From the NCBI GenBank assembly GCA_900542985.1, contig UQPQ01000008.1:1-64000 (forward strand): 64,000 nucleotides of DNA. Direction: 5' to 3'. Position numbers and translations under genes: made by a program. This document shows positions 8,575-17,993 of this stretch, piece after piece. The notes under the pieces were generated by a model. It searched no databases, was not told the origin of the DNA, and saw only the letters and a program-made list of their open reading frames with translations. Every line of letters starts with the position of its first letter. Position 1 is the stretch's first letter. The stretch is from an uncultured Bacteroides sp. GTDB taxonomy: Bacteria > Bacteroidota > Bacteroidia > Bacteroidales > Bacteroidaceae.

Positions 8575-9561
8575 ATGGCAAGAAAATCTTTTTTTTATCT
8601 ATGGAGCGTATTGGGGGTATGCTGTTTGTGCGGGTGTTCGGATAAATCGCAAACAGCAGACGAGGTGACGGTAGTTGTCGCCGGTGATTTGCATTTTGAT
8701 TTACCTCCCGAAACGGATCAGTATTATCATGTACGTGCAATTAATAATATAGAAGGTAAATTCTGCTTTCCACAAGATGCTCCTCAGGAAATAGCAGGAA
8801 CTACAGTCAGCAAACTGGATGGAGTTATTGTAGCAGGAGATATGTTTGATAAACCTCATCCCGATATACTGGATTTATATCGTCAGCGTTATGAAAGAAA
8901 GGAAGGGGATAAAAGTGTGAATTATCCTGTATATCCCGGATTCGGGAACCATGATATCGACCCTATATCCGGAGACTCTATGGCTAATCTGACGGGAAGG
9001 GCTTTCAATCTGTATTATTTGGATTCTTTGCTGTTGGAGAAATTGCAGCATAAAGAGATCTTGAACGTACATCCGTCAAGCCGCAGTTATTCATGGAATA
9101 TCGGTCATGTACATTTTGTGCAGGCTCAACGCTTCTCGGGAGATACCGTATTGGGCGAAGCGAATTGGAAATGGCTGGAAGATGACTTGGAAAAATATGC
9201 CTCAAAAGGTAATCCGGTGGTATATATACAGCACTATGGCGTGGATGATTGGGCGATTAAATGGTGGCCTGAAAGTGCCAGAGAACGTTTGTTCGACATT
9301 TTGGACCGTTATAACGTAGCTGCATTCCTGGTTGGACATACTCATGAACCTTCCGTACAGCATTATCGGGGGTATCCTATTTATCAAGTGAACAATGCGT
9401 GGCCCGATGAGGATGGAAACGGATCGTTTGCTGTACTTAAAATAAAAGGAAATAAGGTGGGCATAGCACATTGCCGTTGGACGGACGATAAAGGTAATTA
9501 TGAAGTGGCTCCTCCTTTCCAGTATGAAACGTTACCCAGAAAAATTGATAAAACTAAATAG
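8575..9561 (+). CDS. Secreted calcineurin-like metallophosphoesterase
   Basis: This 328 aa protein has a hydrophobic N-terminus and a likely lipobox ending at C21 (CLCGCSD). The five metallophosphoesterase motifs are visible: GDLHFD (D38, H40), GDMFD (about 97-101), GNHD (about 126), a later His in IQHYG and the closing GHTHEP. These bind a dinuclear metal centre that hydrolyses phosphomonoesters or diesters. The substrate cannot be told from sequence. It is last in the group starting at 6922 and is followed 11 bases later by rpe. Confidence 0.9.
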   Translation: MARKSFFYLWSVLGVCCLCGCSDKSQTADEVTVVVAGDLHFDLPPETDQYYHVRAINNIEGKFCFPQDAPQEIAGTTVSKLDGVIVAGDMFDKPHPDILDLYRQRYERKEGDKSVNYPVYPGFGNHDIDPISGDSMANLTGRAFNLYYLDSLLLEKLQHKEILNVHPSSRSYSWNIGHVHFVQAQRFSGDTVLGEANWKWLEDDLEKYASKGNPVVYIQHYGVDDWAIKWWPESARERLFDILDRYNVAAFLVGHTHEPSVQHYRGYPIYQVNNAWPDEDGNGSFAVLKIKGNKVGIAHCRWTDDKGNYEVAPPFQYETLPRKIDKTK

Positions 9562-9572
9562 ACTGTATTGAT

Positions 9573-10235
9573 ATGGCAAATGATTTGAAGATATCTCCAT
9601 CGCTGCTGTCGGCAGACTTTGGAAATTTGAAAGCAGACTTGGATAAGATTAACCAAAGTGAGGCCGACTGGCTGCATATTGACATTATGGATGGGGTATT
9701 TGTTCCTAATATCTCTTTCGGATTTCCGGTATTGAAATACGTGGCAGAACTGTGTCAGAAACCGCTTGATGTGCATCTGATGATTGTACAGCCCGAAAAG
9801 TTCATCAAGGAAGTGAAAGATTTGGGCACGATGATGATGAATGTGCATTTTGAAACTTGTCCGCATCTGCATCGCGTTGTACAGCAAATCAAGGAGGCAG
9901 GAATGAAGGCAGGAGTTACATTGAATCCGTCTACACCTGTGTCTATGCTGGCTGATATTATTACCGAAGTAGATATGGTATTGCTGATGAGTGTAAACCC
10001 TGGATTTGGTGGTCAGAAGTTCATTCCACATACACTGAATAAAGTAAAAGAATTGCGTGAACTGATTGCGCGTACAGGCTCACATGCATTGATTGAAGTC
10101 GATGGTGGAGTAAATCTGGAAACTGGTGCTCTATTGGCCGATGCTGGAGCTGATGTTCTGGTGGCAGGTAATGCTGTATTTAAGGCTCCCGATATGATTG
10201 ATATGATTCATCAGTTGAAACAGTTGAAGAAGTAA
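9573..10235 (+). CDS. rpe: Ribulose-phosphate 3-epimerase
   Basis: Interconverts ribulose-5-phosphate and xylulose-5-phosphate in the pentose phosphate pathway. It is a 220 aa TIM barrel of normal length. Signature parts are ISPSLLSADFGNL at the start, LHIDIMDGVFVPN with the metal-binding His and Asp, VHLMI, MSVNPGFGGQKF, and the C-terminal VDGGV and phosphate-binding AGNAVF. The next gene starts three bases after the stop, so the two are translationally close. Confidence 0.97.
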   Translation: MANDLKISPSLLSADFGNLKADLDKINQSEADWLHIDIMDGVFVPNISFGFPVLKYVAELCQKPLDVHLMIVQPEKFIKEVKDLGTMMMNVHFETCPHLHRVVQQIKEAGMKAGVTLNPSTPVSMLADIITEVDMVLLMSVNPGFGGQKFIPHTLNKVKELRELIARTGSHALIEVDGGVNLETGALLADAGADVLVAGNAVFKAPDMIDMIHQLKQLKK

Positions 10236-10238
10236 AGT

Positions 10239-12212
10239 GTGGCAGCTGTATCCACATTGACAGCTTATCCTATATTCCGGTTGACCCTTGCGCTGGCAAC
10301 CGGAATCTTTTTATCGGAACGATTGTTTTCCGGATATCTTTCTGTGTCTTTTCTTTGGGGATGTTTACTTGCCGGTACTGCGTTGACAGCAGGATTGTAT
10401 TTTATAGGAAAGTATCGTTCCCGTTTTTTCTTTGGTGGAATAATTTCCCTTTGTTTTATTATACTTGGTATGTTGCTTTCTACTCTTCGGGTAGAACAGG
10501 TGCGCTATGACTGGCTGGAAGAAGAGTGTGTCTATACAGCAATTGTAGAAGATATACCACAGCCTAAAAAGAAAACCCTGCAGGCCAAGGTACGGGTAAT
10601 GGCACGGCAAGATACGCTTCAGAACTGCTGGATACCGGTAGACCGGTCTGTATTGTTGTATTGGATGCCCGATTCCTTGCAGGATACTCCTGCCATAGGA
10701 GACCGTATTTGTTTTCAGGCATGTATTCGTCGTCCTGCTTCGGCCGCTTTGCTTACCGGCTTTGACTATGGCAGATATTTGGAGGTACAGGGCGTGAGTG
10801 GAACTGCGGTAGCTTTTCGGGGAGACTGGAAGTTGTTGAAACGGGAAGCGGAGCTCACATTCAGACAGCGGGCACTTCTGCTGAGAGAGTCTATTGTGCA
10901 GAAGTACAGTGAGTGGGGGCTGACTGGTGAAGTACTGGCTGTGGTATCGGCTCTTACTGTGGGAGACAAGAGCGATTTGACACCGGAACTGAAAGCGACC
11001 TATAGTGCAGCAGGGGTAAGTCATATTTTGGCATTGTCGGGACTTCATATAGGTATTCTGGCGATGATTCTTGGTGGTATTCTGTATCCGTTACGCTATT
11101 TGAGAGGCGGAAAGACAGGGATTGCTCTGGTGATAGTCAGTCTGTTGTGGGGATTTGCTTTTATGACAGGACTGAGTCCTTCTGTAGTTCGTGCTGTGAC
11201 TATGTTCTCCTTATATATAATAGCTTCACTTTTTGTGGAAGATCGTTTCTCGGGTGGACATGCGTTGGTATTAGCTGCTTTTCTGATGTTGTTGTATCAA
11301 CCTCTTTATTTGTTTGACGTCAGTTTCCAATTGTCGTTTATTGCTGTCTTGTCTATAATTCTGTTTTATCCGATATTTTCGTCTAAGTCGGTTCGCAATA
11401 AACCTTTAAAATATGTATGGAACACGATGGCTGTATCACTGGCAGCTCAGCTGGGTACCTTACCTTTGATATTGTATTATTTTGGAGCTTTTCCCACTTA
11501 TTTTCTGTTGTCCAATTTGGTAGTAACTCCGCTTGCGGTTTGTATATTAGGTACTGCTCTATTGGCATTGTGTTTAGACATCTCGGCTGGGGTAGGGGTA
11601 AGCAGTCTGATTGTCGCTTGTTTGAAGGGAGGAGTAATTGCTCTTAATGAAACCATGGCATGGGTACAAGGTCTGTCTTCCTCACAGTTTACATCCATTT
11701 ATTATTCGGAAACTCAGGTTGTGCTTTCTTTTTTACTGATAGCTTTCTTTTATTCTTGCTACAGAAAGTGGACTTTTCGTCGTTTATTGCCTTTTTTGAT
11801 TGTACTGAATGTCTGGTTGGGGACGTTCCTTTCCGATAAGTTATTTCCGGAGCAGCATTATCTCTGTGTAGCCCGTTCTTCTGTATATATTAAGCATGGG
11901 AGAGAACTTACGCTATTGGATAATTCTTCCGGTATCTATCAAGTCGGTTCATTGTCTGTGGGACTGATAGATGATGGCCGGTGGAGAGAAAAACAATCGG
12001 CTTTTCCATTGGAGTTGGATTATATATATGTATGTAGGGGATTTAAAGGTAGTCTGTCCGATCTGACCAGCGTCTTTTCTCCTCGTCAGATTTTGTTCGA
12101 TTCATCACTCAATGTTCGTTACAAGGAACGTTTGAAAGACGAATGCCGTGAAAGAGGTCTTTCTTATGCAGAGGTGGCGGAAGAAGGGATGCTGATTGCA
12201 CTGGAATCCTAA
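10239..12212 (+). CDS. ComEC/Rec2-family membrane protein lacking a recognisable hydrolase motif
   Basis: This 657 aa polytopic protein starts with GTG three bases after rpe; no ATG is better placed. It has an N-terminal membrane segment pair and soluble domain (about 1-225). The competence membrane domain follows from about 230 to 520 and contains GVSHILALSGLHIGIL and GLSPSVVRA, typical of ComEC, the channel for DNA uptake. The last 130 residues sit where a metallo-beta-lactamase-like domain is expected, but the HxHxDH motif is absent. Natural transformation is not established for most Bacteroides, so its true role is open. Confidence 0.88.
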   Translation: MAAVSTLTAYPIFRLTLALATGIFLSERLFSGYLSVSFLWGCLLAGTALTAGLYFIGKYRSRFFFGGIISLCFIILGMLLSTLRVEQVRYDWLEEECVYTAIVEDIPQPKKKTLQAKVRVMARQDTLQNCWIPVDRSVLLYWMPDSLQDTPAIGDRICFQACIRRPASAALLTGFDYGRYLEVQGVSGTAVAFRGDWKLLKREAELTFRQRALLLRESIVQKYSEWGLTGEVLAVVSALTVGDKSDLTPELKATYSAAGVSHILALSGLHIGILAMILGGILYPLRYLRGGKTGIALVIVSLLWGFAFMTGLSPSVVRAVTMFSLYIIASLFVEDRFSGGHALVLAAFLMLLYQPLYLFDVSFQLSFIAVLSIILFYPIFSSKSVRNKPLKYVWNTMAVSLAAQLGTLPLILYYFGAFPTYFLLSNLVVTPLAVCILGTALLALCLDISAGVGVSSLIVACLKGGVIALNETMAWVQGLSSSQFTSIYYSETQVVLSFLLIAFFYSCYRKWTFRRLLPFLIVLNVWLGTFLSDKLFPEQHYLCVARSSVYIKHGRELTLLDNSSGIYQVGSLSVGLIDDGRWREKQSAFPLELDYIYVCRGFKGSLSDLTSVFSPRQILFDSSLNVRYKERLKDECRERGLSYAEVAEEGMLIALES

Positions 12213-12351
12213 CAGTGGAATATAACTCGCATTGTGCAAAATCGGCCAATGAGTAATTGTCATTCCTGGAAAGAATAAAAACTTCAAACTTTACCTGTAT
12301 GTAATCGGCTGATTTTGTAGATAACTCCAGGTAGAATCAGAATAAAATTTG

Positions 12352-12359
12352 TATTTTTG
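12352..12359 (+). promoter_or_regulatory. Candidate -7 box of the DHH phosphoesterase gene
   Basis: TATTTTTG fits TAnnTTTG and lies 23 bases before the ATG at 12383. No good -33 TTTG was found. Confidence 0.5.
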
Positions 12360-12382
12360 CTGCTTCAAAAATTTATACACAT

Positions 12383-13423
12383 ATGTTATCAAAAGTAATA
12401 CTTCAGGCCAATATTGATAAAGTAGAGAAATACTTTGACCGAGCAGACAAAATAGTAATTGTTACACATGTGTCTCCCGATGGAGATGCTTTGGGATCTT
12501 CACTGGGACTATACCACTTTTTGGAAGGACAGGAAAAGAATGTTCACGTTATAGTACCTAATGCTTTTCCCGACTTTCTTCGTTGGATGCCTGGAGCAAA
12601 AGATATTATCCGATATGATAAATATGCTGAATTTGCCGATCAGTTGATTGCAGAAGCTGATGTAATCTGCTGTTTGGATTTCAATGCTCTCTCGCGCATT
12701 GACGCTGTAGCAGCATCAGTGGCAAAAGCAGAAGGACGTAAAGTGATGATTGACCATCATCTGAATCCGGAACCATTCTGTAAAGTAACGATTTCTCATC
12801 CGGAAATATCATCAACTTCTGAGCTGATTTTTCGTTTGATTTGTCGTTTGGGATATTTTAGTGATATTACCCGCGAAGGAGCTGAATGTATTTATACCGG
12901 AATGATGACCGATACAGGAGGTTTCAGCTACAACTCCAATAATCGTGAAATCTACTTTATTATCAGCGAGCTTCTGTCGAAAGGAATCGATAAGGATGCG
13001 ATTTACCGAAAAGTTTTCAATACTTATTCCGAAGGCCGTTTGCGTTTGATGGGTTATGTACTGTACGATAAAATGGAAGTATTCCCTCAATTCCGCTCTT
13101 CACTGATTTGGCTTACCCGTGAAGAACAAGGTAAGTTCCAGTATGTGAAAGGAGATACAGAGGGTTTTGTCAATATTCCCTTGCAGATGAAAGGAATTTG
13201 TTTCTCTGTATTCCTGCGTGAAGATGCAGAGAAGAATATGATTAAAGTTTCACTTCGTTCTGTAGGTAATTTCCCTTGCAACAAGGTTGCGGCAGAGTTC
13301 TTCAATGGAGGCGGACATCTGAATGCCTCGGGTGGAGAGTTTTATGGCACGATGGAAGAAGCTATAGGACTGTTTAAGCAGGCTTTGGTAAAATATGAGG
13401 ATTTGTTGTTGAAAAACGAATGA
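12383..13423 (+). CDS. DHH-family phosphoesterase (NrnA type)
   Basis: This 346 aa protein has the DHH/DHHA1 layout of NrnA, which degrades short RNA oligonucleotides and dephosphorylates pAp. Motifs seen are THVSPDGDALGS (about 29-40), the DHH signature in MIDHHLNPE (about 123-131), the MMTDTGGFSY metal-binding stretch, and the C-terminal GGGHLNASG of DHHA1. Length and motif spacing fit NrnA; GdpP-like sensor domains are absent. It appears to be a single gene with its own candidate promoter. Confidence 0.9.
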   Translation: MLSKVILQANIDKVEKYFDRADKIVIVTHVSPDGDALGSSLGLYHFLEGQEKNVHVIVPNAFPDFLRWMPGAKDIIRYDKYAEFADQLIAEADVICCLDFNALSRIDAVAASVAKAEGRKVMIDHHLNPEPFCKVTISHPEISSTSELIFRLICRLGYFSDITREGAECIYTGMMTDTGGFSYNSNNREIYFIISELLSKGIDKDAIYRKVFNTYSEGRLRLMGYVLYDKMEVFPQFRSSLIWLTREEQGKFQYVKGDTEGFVNIPLQMKGICFSVFLREDAEKNMIKVSLRSVGNFPCNKVAAEFFNGGGHLNASGGEFYGTMEEAIGLFKQALVKYEDLLLKNE

Positions 13424-13522
13424 AAGAAATCTCCCTTGAACGTTAAATAATTCATAATACGATAAAAAAGGAAGGTGTATATTAACCATTTTATTACTTT
13501 TGTCGTGATAAAACGAATAAAA

Positions 13523-14218
13523 ATGAAAAAGATAAATTTTGTATTTACCATAGTATGTGCGTTGGCTTTTTGTTTACAGAGTTGTAACAATGGCAAAACG
13601 TATGCGGAGATGAAAGAAGAAGAAGCAGATGCTATTAATGCATGGATTAGCCGTAACAACATTAATGTAATCAGTGAAAAAGACTTCTATGCGCAGGATA
13701 CAATGACAACAGAAAACCAGTATGTTCTGTTTGAAGAAAGCGGTGTATACATGAATATTATTCAGAAAGGTCCGAAGTATACCGAAGGAGAACATGCAGG
13801 CGAATATAAAGGAAAGGTACTGGGAGATGGCTCACAGGAAATACTTTCTCGCTTTGTGGAGGTTGCTATGCAGGAACGTTCTGATTTGGGCATGGCTGTG
13901 GGTGATACTTTACTGGCTAATATGGGAGTTCTTAACCCCGACTATTATATCTATGATGAGGAATTTAAGGTTACAATAGACGGTACTTCTTATTCGGCTA
14001 CTTTTCAGGGACGCTCGCTGATGTATAATCAGTATGGCAGTACTGCGGTTCCTACCGGATGGCTGATTCCGTTGAAGTATGTGAAGCCTTTCCGAACTAC
14101 CTCAAGTGAACAGGTTACACGAGTACGTTTGATTGTTCCTCATGGTCAGGGTTCCTCTACGGCTTCCAAGTATGTATATCCTTGTTTCTATGAACTTACT
14201 TATAATTTAGGAAAATAA
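13523..14218 (+). CDS. Lipoprotein, possibly FKBP-like (DUF4827 type)
   Basis: The chosen ATG gives 231 aa with a lipoprotein signal peptide (lipobox ending in CLQSCNNG). An upstream in-frame start at 13475 would add 16 residues before the signal peptide and is less likely. The middle shows a prolyl-isomerase-like pattern with a V-x-G-TSYSATFQG..LMYN segment and a closing VPTGWLIPLKYVKP. I recall this as a Bacteroidetes DUF related to FKBP folds; activity is unproven. It precedes the glmM-like gene by five bases. Confidence 0.7.
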   Translation: MKKINFVFTIVCALAFCLQSCNNGKTYAEMKEEEADAINAWISRNNINVISEKDFYAQDTMTTENQYVLFEESGVYMNIIQKGPKYTEGEHAGEYKGKVLGDGSQEILSRFVEVAMQERSDLGMAVGDTLLANMGVLNPDYYIYDEEFKVTIDGTSYSATFQGRSLMYNQYGSTAVPTGWLIPLKYVKPFRTTSSEQVTRVRLIVPHGQGSSTASKYVYPCFYELTYNLGK

Positions 14219-14223
14219 TTGTC

Positions 14224-15612
14224 ATGACACTGATTAAATCTATTTCCGGTATTCGCGGAACCATCGGGGGAAAAGCCGGAGAAGGACTGAATCCGCTTGA
14301 TATTGTAAAGTTTACTTCGGCTTATGCTACGCTGATTCGTAAAACAACTACTGTAAAAAGTAATAAGATTGTAGTTGGACGTGATGCACGTATCTCTGGA
14401 GAGATGGTGAAGAACGTAGTATGTGGAACTTTGATGGGGATGGGATTTGATGTGGTAAACATCGGTCTGGCTTCTACACCGACCACAGAGCTCGCTGTAA
14501 CAATGGAAGGTGCTTGCGGTGGTATCATTCTTACTGCCAGCCATAATCCGAAACAATGGAATGCATTGAAACTGCTGAATGAGCATGGAGAATTCCTGAA
14601 TGCTGAAGAAGGAAATGAAGTGTTGCGCATTGCAGAAGCCGAAGCATTTGATTTTGCGGATATTGATCATATTGGCAAGTATACTGAAGATAATACATAT
14701 AATCAGAAACATATTGACAGTGTATTGGCTTTGAAGTTAGTGGATGTGGAAGCTATCCGCAAGGCTGATTTCCGTGTCGCTATCGATTGTGTGAATTCGG
14801 TGGGAGGAATTATTCTTCCTCAGTTGTTGGAGCGCCTGGGAGTACAGCATGTAGAAAAATTGTATTGTGAACCGACCGGTGATTTTCAGCATAATCCGGA
14901 ACCTCTTGAAAAGAACTTGGGTGATATCATGAACCTGATGAAGGGAGGAAAGGCTGATGTGGCTTTTGTGGTAGACCCGGATGTTGACCGTCTGGCTATG
15001 ATTTGCGAAGACGGAACAATGTATGGCGAGGAATATACATTGGTTACTGTGGCTGATTATGTATTGAAACATACTCCAGGTAATACTGTATCTAACTTGA
15101 GTTCTACTCGTGCTTTACGCGATGTGACCCGTAAATATGGTGCTGAATATAATGCGTCGGCAGTAGGTGAGGTAAATGTAGTGACCAAGATGAAAGATAC
15201 TCATGCTGTAATTGGAGGTGAAGGAAATGGTGGTGTAATTTATCCTGAATCTCACTACGGACGTGATGCTTTGGTAGGTATTGCTCTTTTCCTTAGTCAT
15301 CTGGCACATGAAGGCAAGAAGGTGAGTGAATTGCGTGCCGGATATCCTAACTATTTTATTGCTAAGAACCGTATCGATCTGACACCGGAAACAGATGTAG
15401 ATGCTATCCTTGCAAAAGTGAAAGAACTCTACAAAAATGAAGAGATAAACGATATTGATGGTGTGAAGATTGATTTTCCGGATAAATGGGTACATTTGCG
15501 TAAGAGTAATACAGAGCCTATTATCCGTGTCTATTCGGAAGCTGCTACTATGGAGGCGGCCGATGAGTTGGGTAAACAGATTATGGATATTGTGTACAGC
15601 CTGGCTAAGTAA
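14224..15612 (+). CDS. glmM: Phosphoglucosamine mutase / phosphohexomutase
   Basis: Alpha-D-phosphohexomutase of 462 aa, most likely converting glucosamine-6-phosphate to glucosamine-1-phosphate for peptidoglycan and lipid A precursors. The phosphoserine loop TASHNPKQWNALK carries the active Ser near residue 106. The Mg-binding loop is DPDVDRLA near 244, the sugar-binding loop is GGEGNGGV near 323, and the phosphate-binding loop is RKSNTEPIIRVY near 420. Phosphomannomutase activity cannot be excluded, since these enzymes are often annotated interchangeably. Confidence 0.85.
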   Translation: MTLIKSISGIRGTIGGKAGEGLNPLDIVKFTSAYATLIRKTTTVKSNKIVVGRDARISGEMVKNVVCGTLMGMGFDVVNIGLASTPTTELAVTMEGACGGIILTASHNPKQWNALKLLNEHGEFLNAEEGNEVLRIAEAEAFDFADIDHIGKYTEDNTYNQKHIDSVLALKLVDVEAIRKADFRVAIDCVNSVGGIILPQLLERLGVQHVEKLYCEPTGDFQHNPEPLEKNLGDIMNLMKGGKADVAFVVDPDVDRLAMICEDGTMYGEEYTLVTVADYVLKHTPGNTVSNLSSTRALRDVTRKYGAEYNASAVGEVNVVTKMKDTHAVIGGEGNGGVIYPESHYGRDALVGIALFLSHLAHEGKKVSELRAGYPNYFIAKNRIDLTPETDVDAILAKVKELYKNEEINDIDGVKIDFPDKWVHLRKSNTEPIIRVYSEAATMEAADELGKQIMDIVYSLAK

Positions 15613-15636
15613 GAATAATTTTTTTGAGTGATATAG

Positions 15637-15679
15637 CCCCATCAGACAGAAATCTTTGTTTGATGGGGTATTTCTTTTT
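15637..15679 (+). terminator. Intrinsic terminator of the glmM gene
   Basis: CCCCATCA (15637-15644) pairs with TGATGGGG (15661-15668), followed by TATTTCTTTTTG. Confidence 0.8.
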
Positions 15680-15718
15680 GTTACATTTGCCATCATTTTA
15701 TCAAGAAACAAATACTAT

Positions 15719-16495
15719 ATGAGAAAAACACTTTTATCGGTAGCAGCTTTACTTTGCATGCTTACTGCTTGTACGAAAAACACGAATGAATGGGAGTTGG
15801 TATGGTCGGATGAGTTTGACGGAGAGGTAATTGATACAACGTGCTGGAGCAAAATACCTCGGGGAACATCCGACTGGGATAATTATATGTCTGATTTTGA
15901 TTCATGCTATGCTTTGCGTGACGGTAATCTGGTCTTGAGGGGTATTGTGAATTATACTCAAAAGAATGATACGGCTCAATATCTCACCGGAGGACTTTAT
16001 ACACAAGGAAAACAAATGTTTACAGGTGGAAGAATGGAAATAAGAGCCAAGTTACAGGCGGGACGTGGAGTCTGGCCGGCGATATGGATGCTTCCTGAAA
16101 ATATCAAATGGCCTGATGGAGGAGAAATTGATATCATGGAACGTTTGAATTATGATACAATAGCTTACCAGACCGTACATTCTTCTTATACGCTGAAAGG
16201 AAATGGTAACGATACCATTCCACCTCATTTTGGAACACATACCATCAATCCTCAGGATTATAATATTTATTCTGTAGATATTTATCCAGATAGTTTGGTC
16301 TTTGCAGTCAACGGTAGTCATACTTTTACTTATCCTCGTATTGAAACTGATGAACCTGGACAGTTTCCCTTCTATTGTCCTTACTATCTGTTGATTGATA
16401 TGCAACTTGGAGGCTCATGGGTAGGACAGGTCGACCCGAAAGATCTTCCGGTAGAGATGTGGGTGGATTGGGTGAAATATTACCGAAAACGCTAG
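15719..16495 (+). CDS. GH16 family glycoside hydrolase
   Basis: The ATG at 15719 is chosen because it begins a lipoprotein signal peptide (LLCMLTACTKN); an upstream frame would run through the preceding terminator. The 258 aa protein is a single GH16 domain. The catalytic motif is EIDIME within GGEIDIMERLN, holding the nucleophile and acid/base glutamates. WSDEFDG near the start and VDWVKYY at the end are typical of laminarinase-like GH16 enzymes acting on beta-1,3 or mixed-linkage glucans or porphyran-like substrates. The exact substrate is unclear. Its stop overlaps the end of the convergent hemW by four bases. Confidence 0.88.
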   Translation: MRKTLLSVAALLCMLTACTKNTNEWELVWSDEFDGEVIDTTCWSKIPRGTSDWDNYMSDFDSCYALRDGNLVLRGIVNYTQKNDTAQYLTGGLYTQGKQMFTGGRMEIRAKLQAGRGVWPAIWMLPENIKWPDGGEIDIMERLNYDTIAYQTVHSSYTLKGNGNDTIPPHFGTHTINPQDYNIYSVDIYPDSLVFAVNGSHTFTYPRIETDEPGQFPFYCPYYLLIDMQLGGSWVGQVDPKDLPVEMWVDWVKYYRKR

Positions 16496-17625
16496 TCTTC
16501 TACCCAAAGCATATCACTCATGATTCCGTCGGATACAAAGATACCCGATTCGGTCAGGCGCAGGACATGATTGGTTATCTCTAACTTCCCTTGTTTTAAG
16601 TGAGGCTGAGCCATCCGCAAGCAGTATTGGTAGAGAGAATCACCGAAATCGGACTTTAACTTGGATAGGGGCATTCCCCAAGAGGTGCGGATGGTAGTAA
16701 TCACAAAATCATTATACCGGGTGTACAGATCGAGTTCTTCTATCTCGTACTCCGGTTTTTTTTGTTCAATACCTTGAATGTATTTCTCAATAGAAGCTAC
16801 GTTCCATTGGCGGGAATGGCCATTATAGGAATGGGCAGAGGCGCCACATCCTAAATACTTTTTTCCCGTCCAGTAACTGGAGTTGTGACGTGAATGGAAG
16901 CCGGGAAGGCTAAAATTGGAGATTTCATAATGCTGGTATCCATGTTCTTTCAGTCGGTGTATGAGTGTGGTAAAGAGAGAAACGCTGAGATCTTCTTCTA
17001 CCTCTTCTACTTGATGTTGTTGTCGCAGTTTCCACAAAGGGGTACCTTCTTCGTAAATTAGATGATAGGCTGAAATATGTTCGGGTTTCATTTCAAGAGC
17101 CTGTTGCAGGTCTTTTTCCCAACCTGCCATGGTTTCTCCTGGAAGGCCATACATCAGGTCAATACTGATATTGTGGAAACCGGCTTCCCGGCACCGAATG
17201 AAGGCCTCAATGGCCTGCTGAGCCGTATGACGTCGTTGAAGCAGTTTCAGTGTATTTTCGTTGAATGTCTGTATCCCTATGCTAAGCCGGTTGAAAGGCA
17301 AGGTACGCAACATGTGTATGTATTCCGGACTTAAATCATCAGGATTAGCTTCCAATGTAATTTCTGCTTCTGGACTGATAGGATATATTTTATATAAGGA
17401 TGAAAAAATACGTTCAAAATCCTCTTTGGCAAGTTGTGATGGAGTTCCTCCTCCGAAATAAATGGTTTCTATTCTTTCTTCGTCGAGATAATCACGTCGT
17501 AATTCCAATTCCTGACACAGTGCATCAATATAAGCAGCTTTCTTTTCACTTCTTGTTGAAGAGAAGAAATCACAATAGATGCATCGTTTCTTACAAAACG
17601 GAATATGAAGATAAATACCTGCCAT
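16492..17625 (-). CDS. hemW: Radical SAM heme chaperone HemW
   Basis: This 377 aa radical SAM protein has the cluster motif in CKKRCIYCDF (CxxxCxxC, about residues 10-17). GGGTPSQL near 58, the EANPDDL segment and IGIQTFNENTL follow, as in HemW and the related coproporphyrinogen oxidase HemN. The HemN N-terminal extension is missing, which favours HemW, a protein that inserts heme into respiratory enzymes. The C-terminal HemN-like domain is about 305-370. It is transcribed alone from the promoter at 17650-17681. Confidence 0.9.
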   Translation of the reverse strand: MAGIYLHIPFCKKRCIYCDFFSSTRSEKKAAYIDALCQELELRRDYLDEERIETIYFGGGTPSQLAKEDFERIFSSLYKIYPISPEAEITLEANPDDLSPEYIHMLRTLPFNRLSIGIQTFNENTLKLLQRRHTAQQAIEAFIRCREAGFHNISIDLMYGLPGETMAGWEKDLQQALEMKPEHISAYHLIYEEGTPLWKLRQQHQVEEVEEDLSVSLFTTLIHRLKEHGYQHYEISNFSLPGFHSRHNSSYWTGKKYLGCGASAHSYNGHSRQWNVASIEKYIQGIEQKKPEYEIEELDLYTRYNDFVITTIRTSWGMPLSKLKSDFGDSLYQYCLRMAQPHLKQGKLEITNHVLRLTESGIFVSDGIMSDMLWVED

Positions 17626-17649
17626 AGTTGTGGATTTTTATTTCTTCGG

Positions 17650-17681
17650 CAAAGATAGCGAAAGGTGAGAGTAGAGGCAAA
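17650..17681 (-). promoter_or_regulatory. Promoter of hemW
   Basis: On the minus strand TTTG, 20 bases and TATCTTTG match the consensus. The -7 box is 24 bases from the hemW start and lies in the edge of a repeated element. Confidence 0.7.
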
Positions 17682-17790
17682 CGAAAATATGGTTTTCAAG
17701 TTTGAACTATACCAAGCGCCTCTTATCCTATTCAAGGATAAGCAAAGGTGAGGCAGTACCAAGTCAAAAGCAAGCTTTTGAGTGAAAGTG
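17650..17790. repeat. Two tandem copies of a dispersed ~75 bp element
   Basis: The second copy (17741-17790) matches 46219-46268 almost base for base, including AAAGGTGAG, GCAGTACCAAGTCAAAAGC and CTTTTGA. The first copy (17650-17730) is diverged but keeps the AAAGGTGAG start and an ATCC end. A palindrome CTTATCC/GGATAAG at about 17722-17742 joins them. Confidence 0.6.
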
Positions 17791-17993
17791 ATGTAGAACG
17801 ATATTTTATACTTATGAAAAGATGGTGAAATGTAAGAGGAAAAGTATTATAAATGTATATGTGTGTCTAATAACATAGTTTAGTAACATGAATTGAATTG
17901 TTGTTTTTCTGATTCTATTTTTCTAATTTGCGCATCACTTTAAGAGATATGAAAAGCATATCCTTTTGTTTACTAATTAAATCTTGAAATACC

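Larger units (their letters stand above)
17626..17993. other. Divergent intergenic region between hemW and EF-G2
   Basis: This holds the hemW promoter, two tandem copies of a repeated element (17650-17730 and 17741-17790), and about 200 AT-rich bases before EF-G2. A small hairpin AGATATG/CATATC sits at about 17945-17960, followed by CTTTTG. No clean TAnnTTTG box was found for EF-G2; TAATTTG near 17922 is one base short. Confidence 0.5.

Noticed and set aside
15656-15718. Longer N-terminus for the GH16 enzyme
   Set aside because: The extra codons run through the glmM terminator and precede a normal signal peptide.
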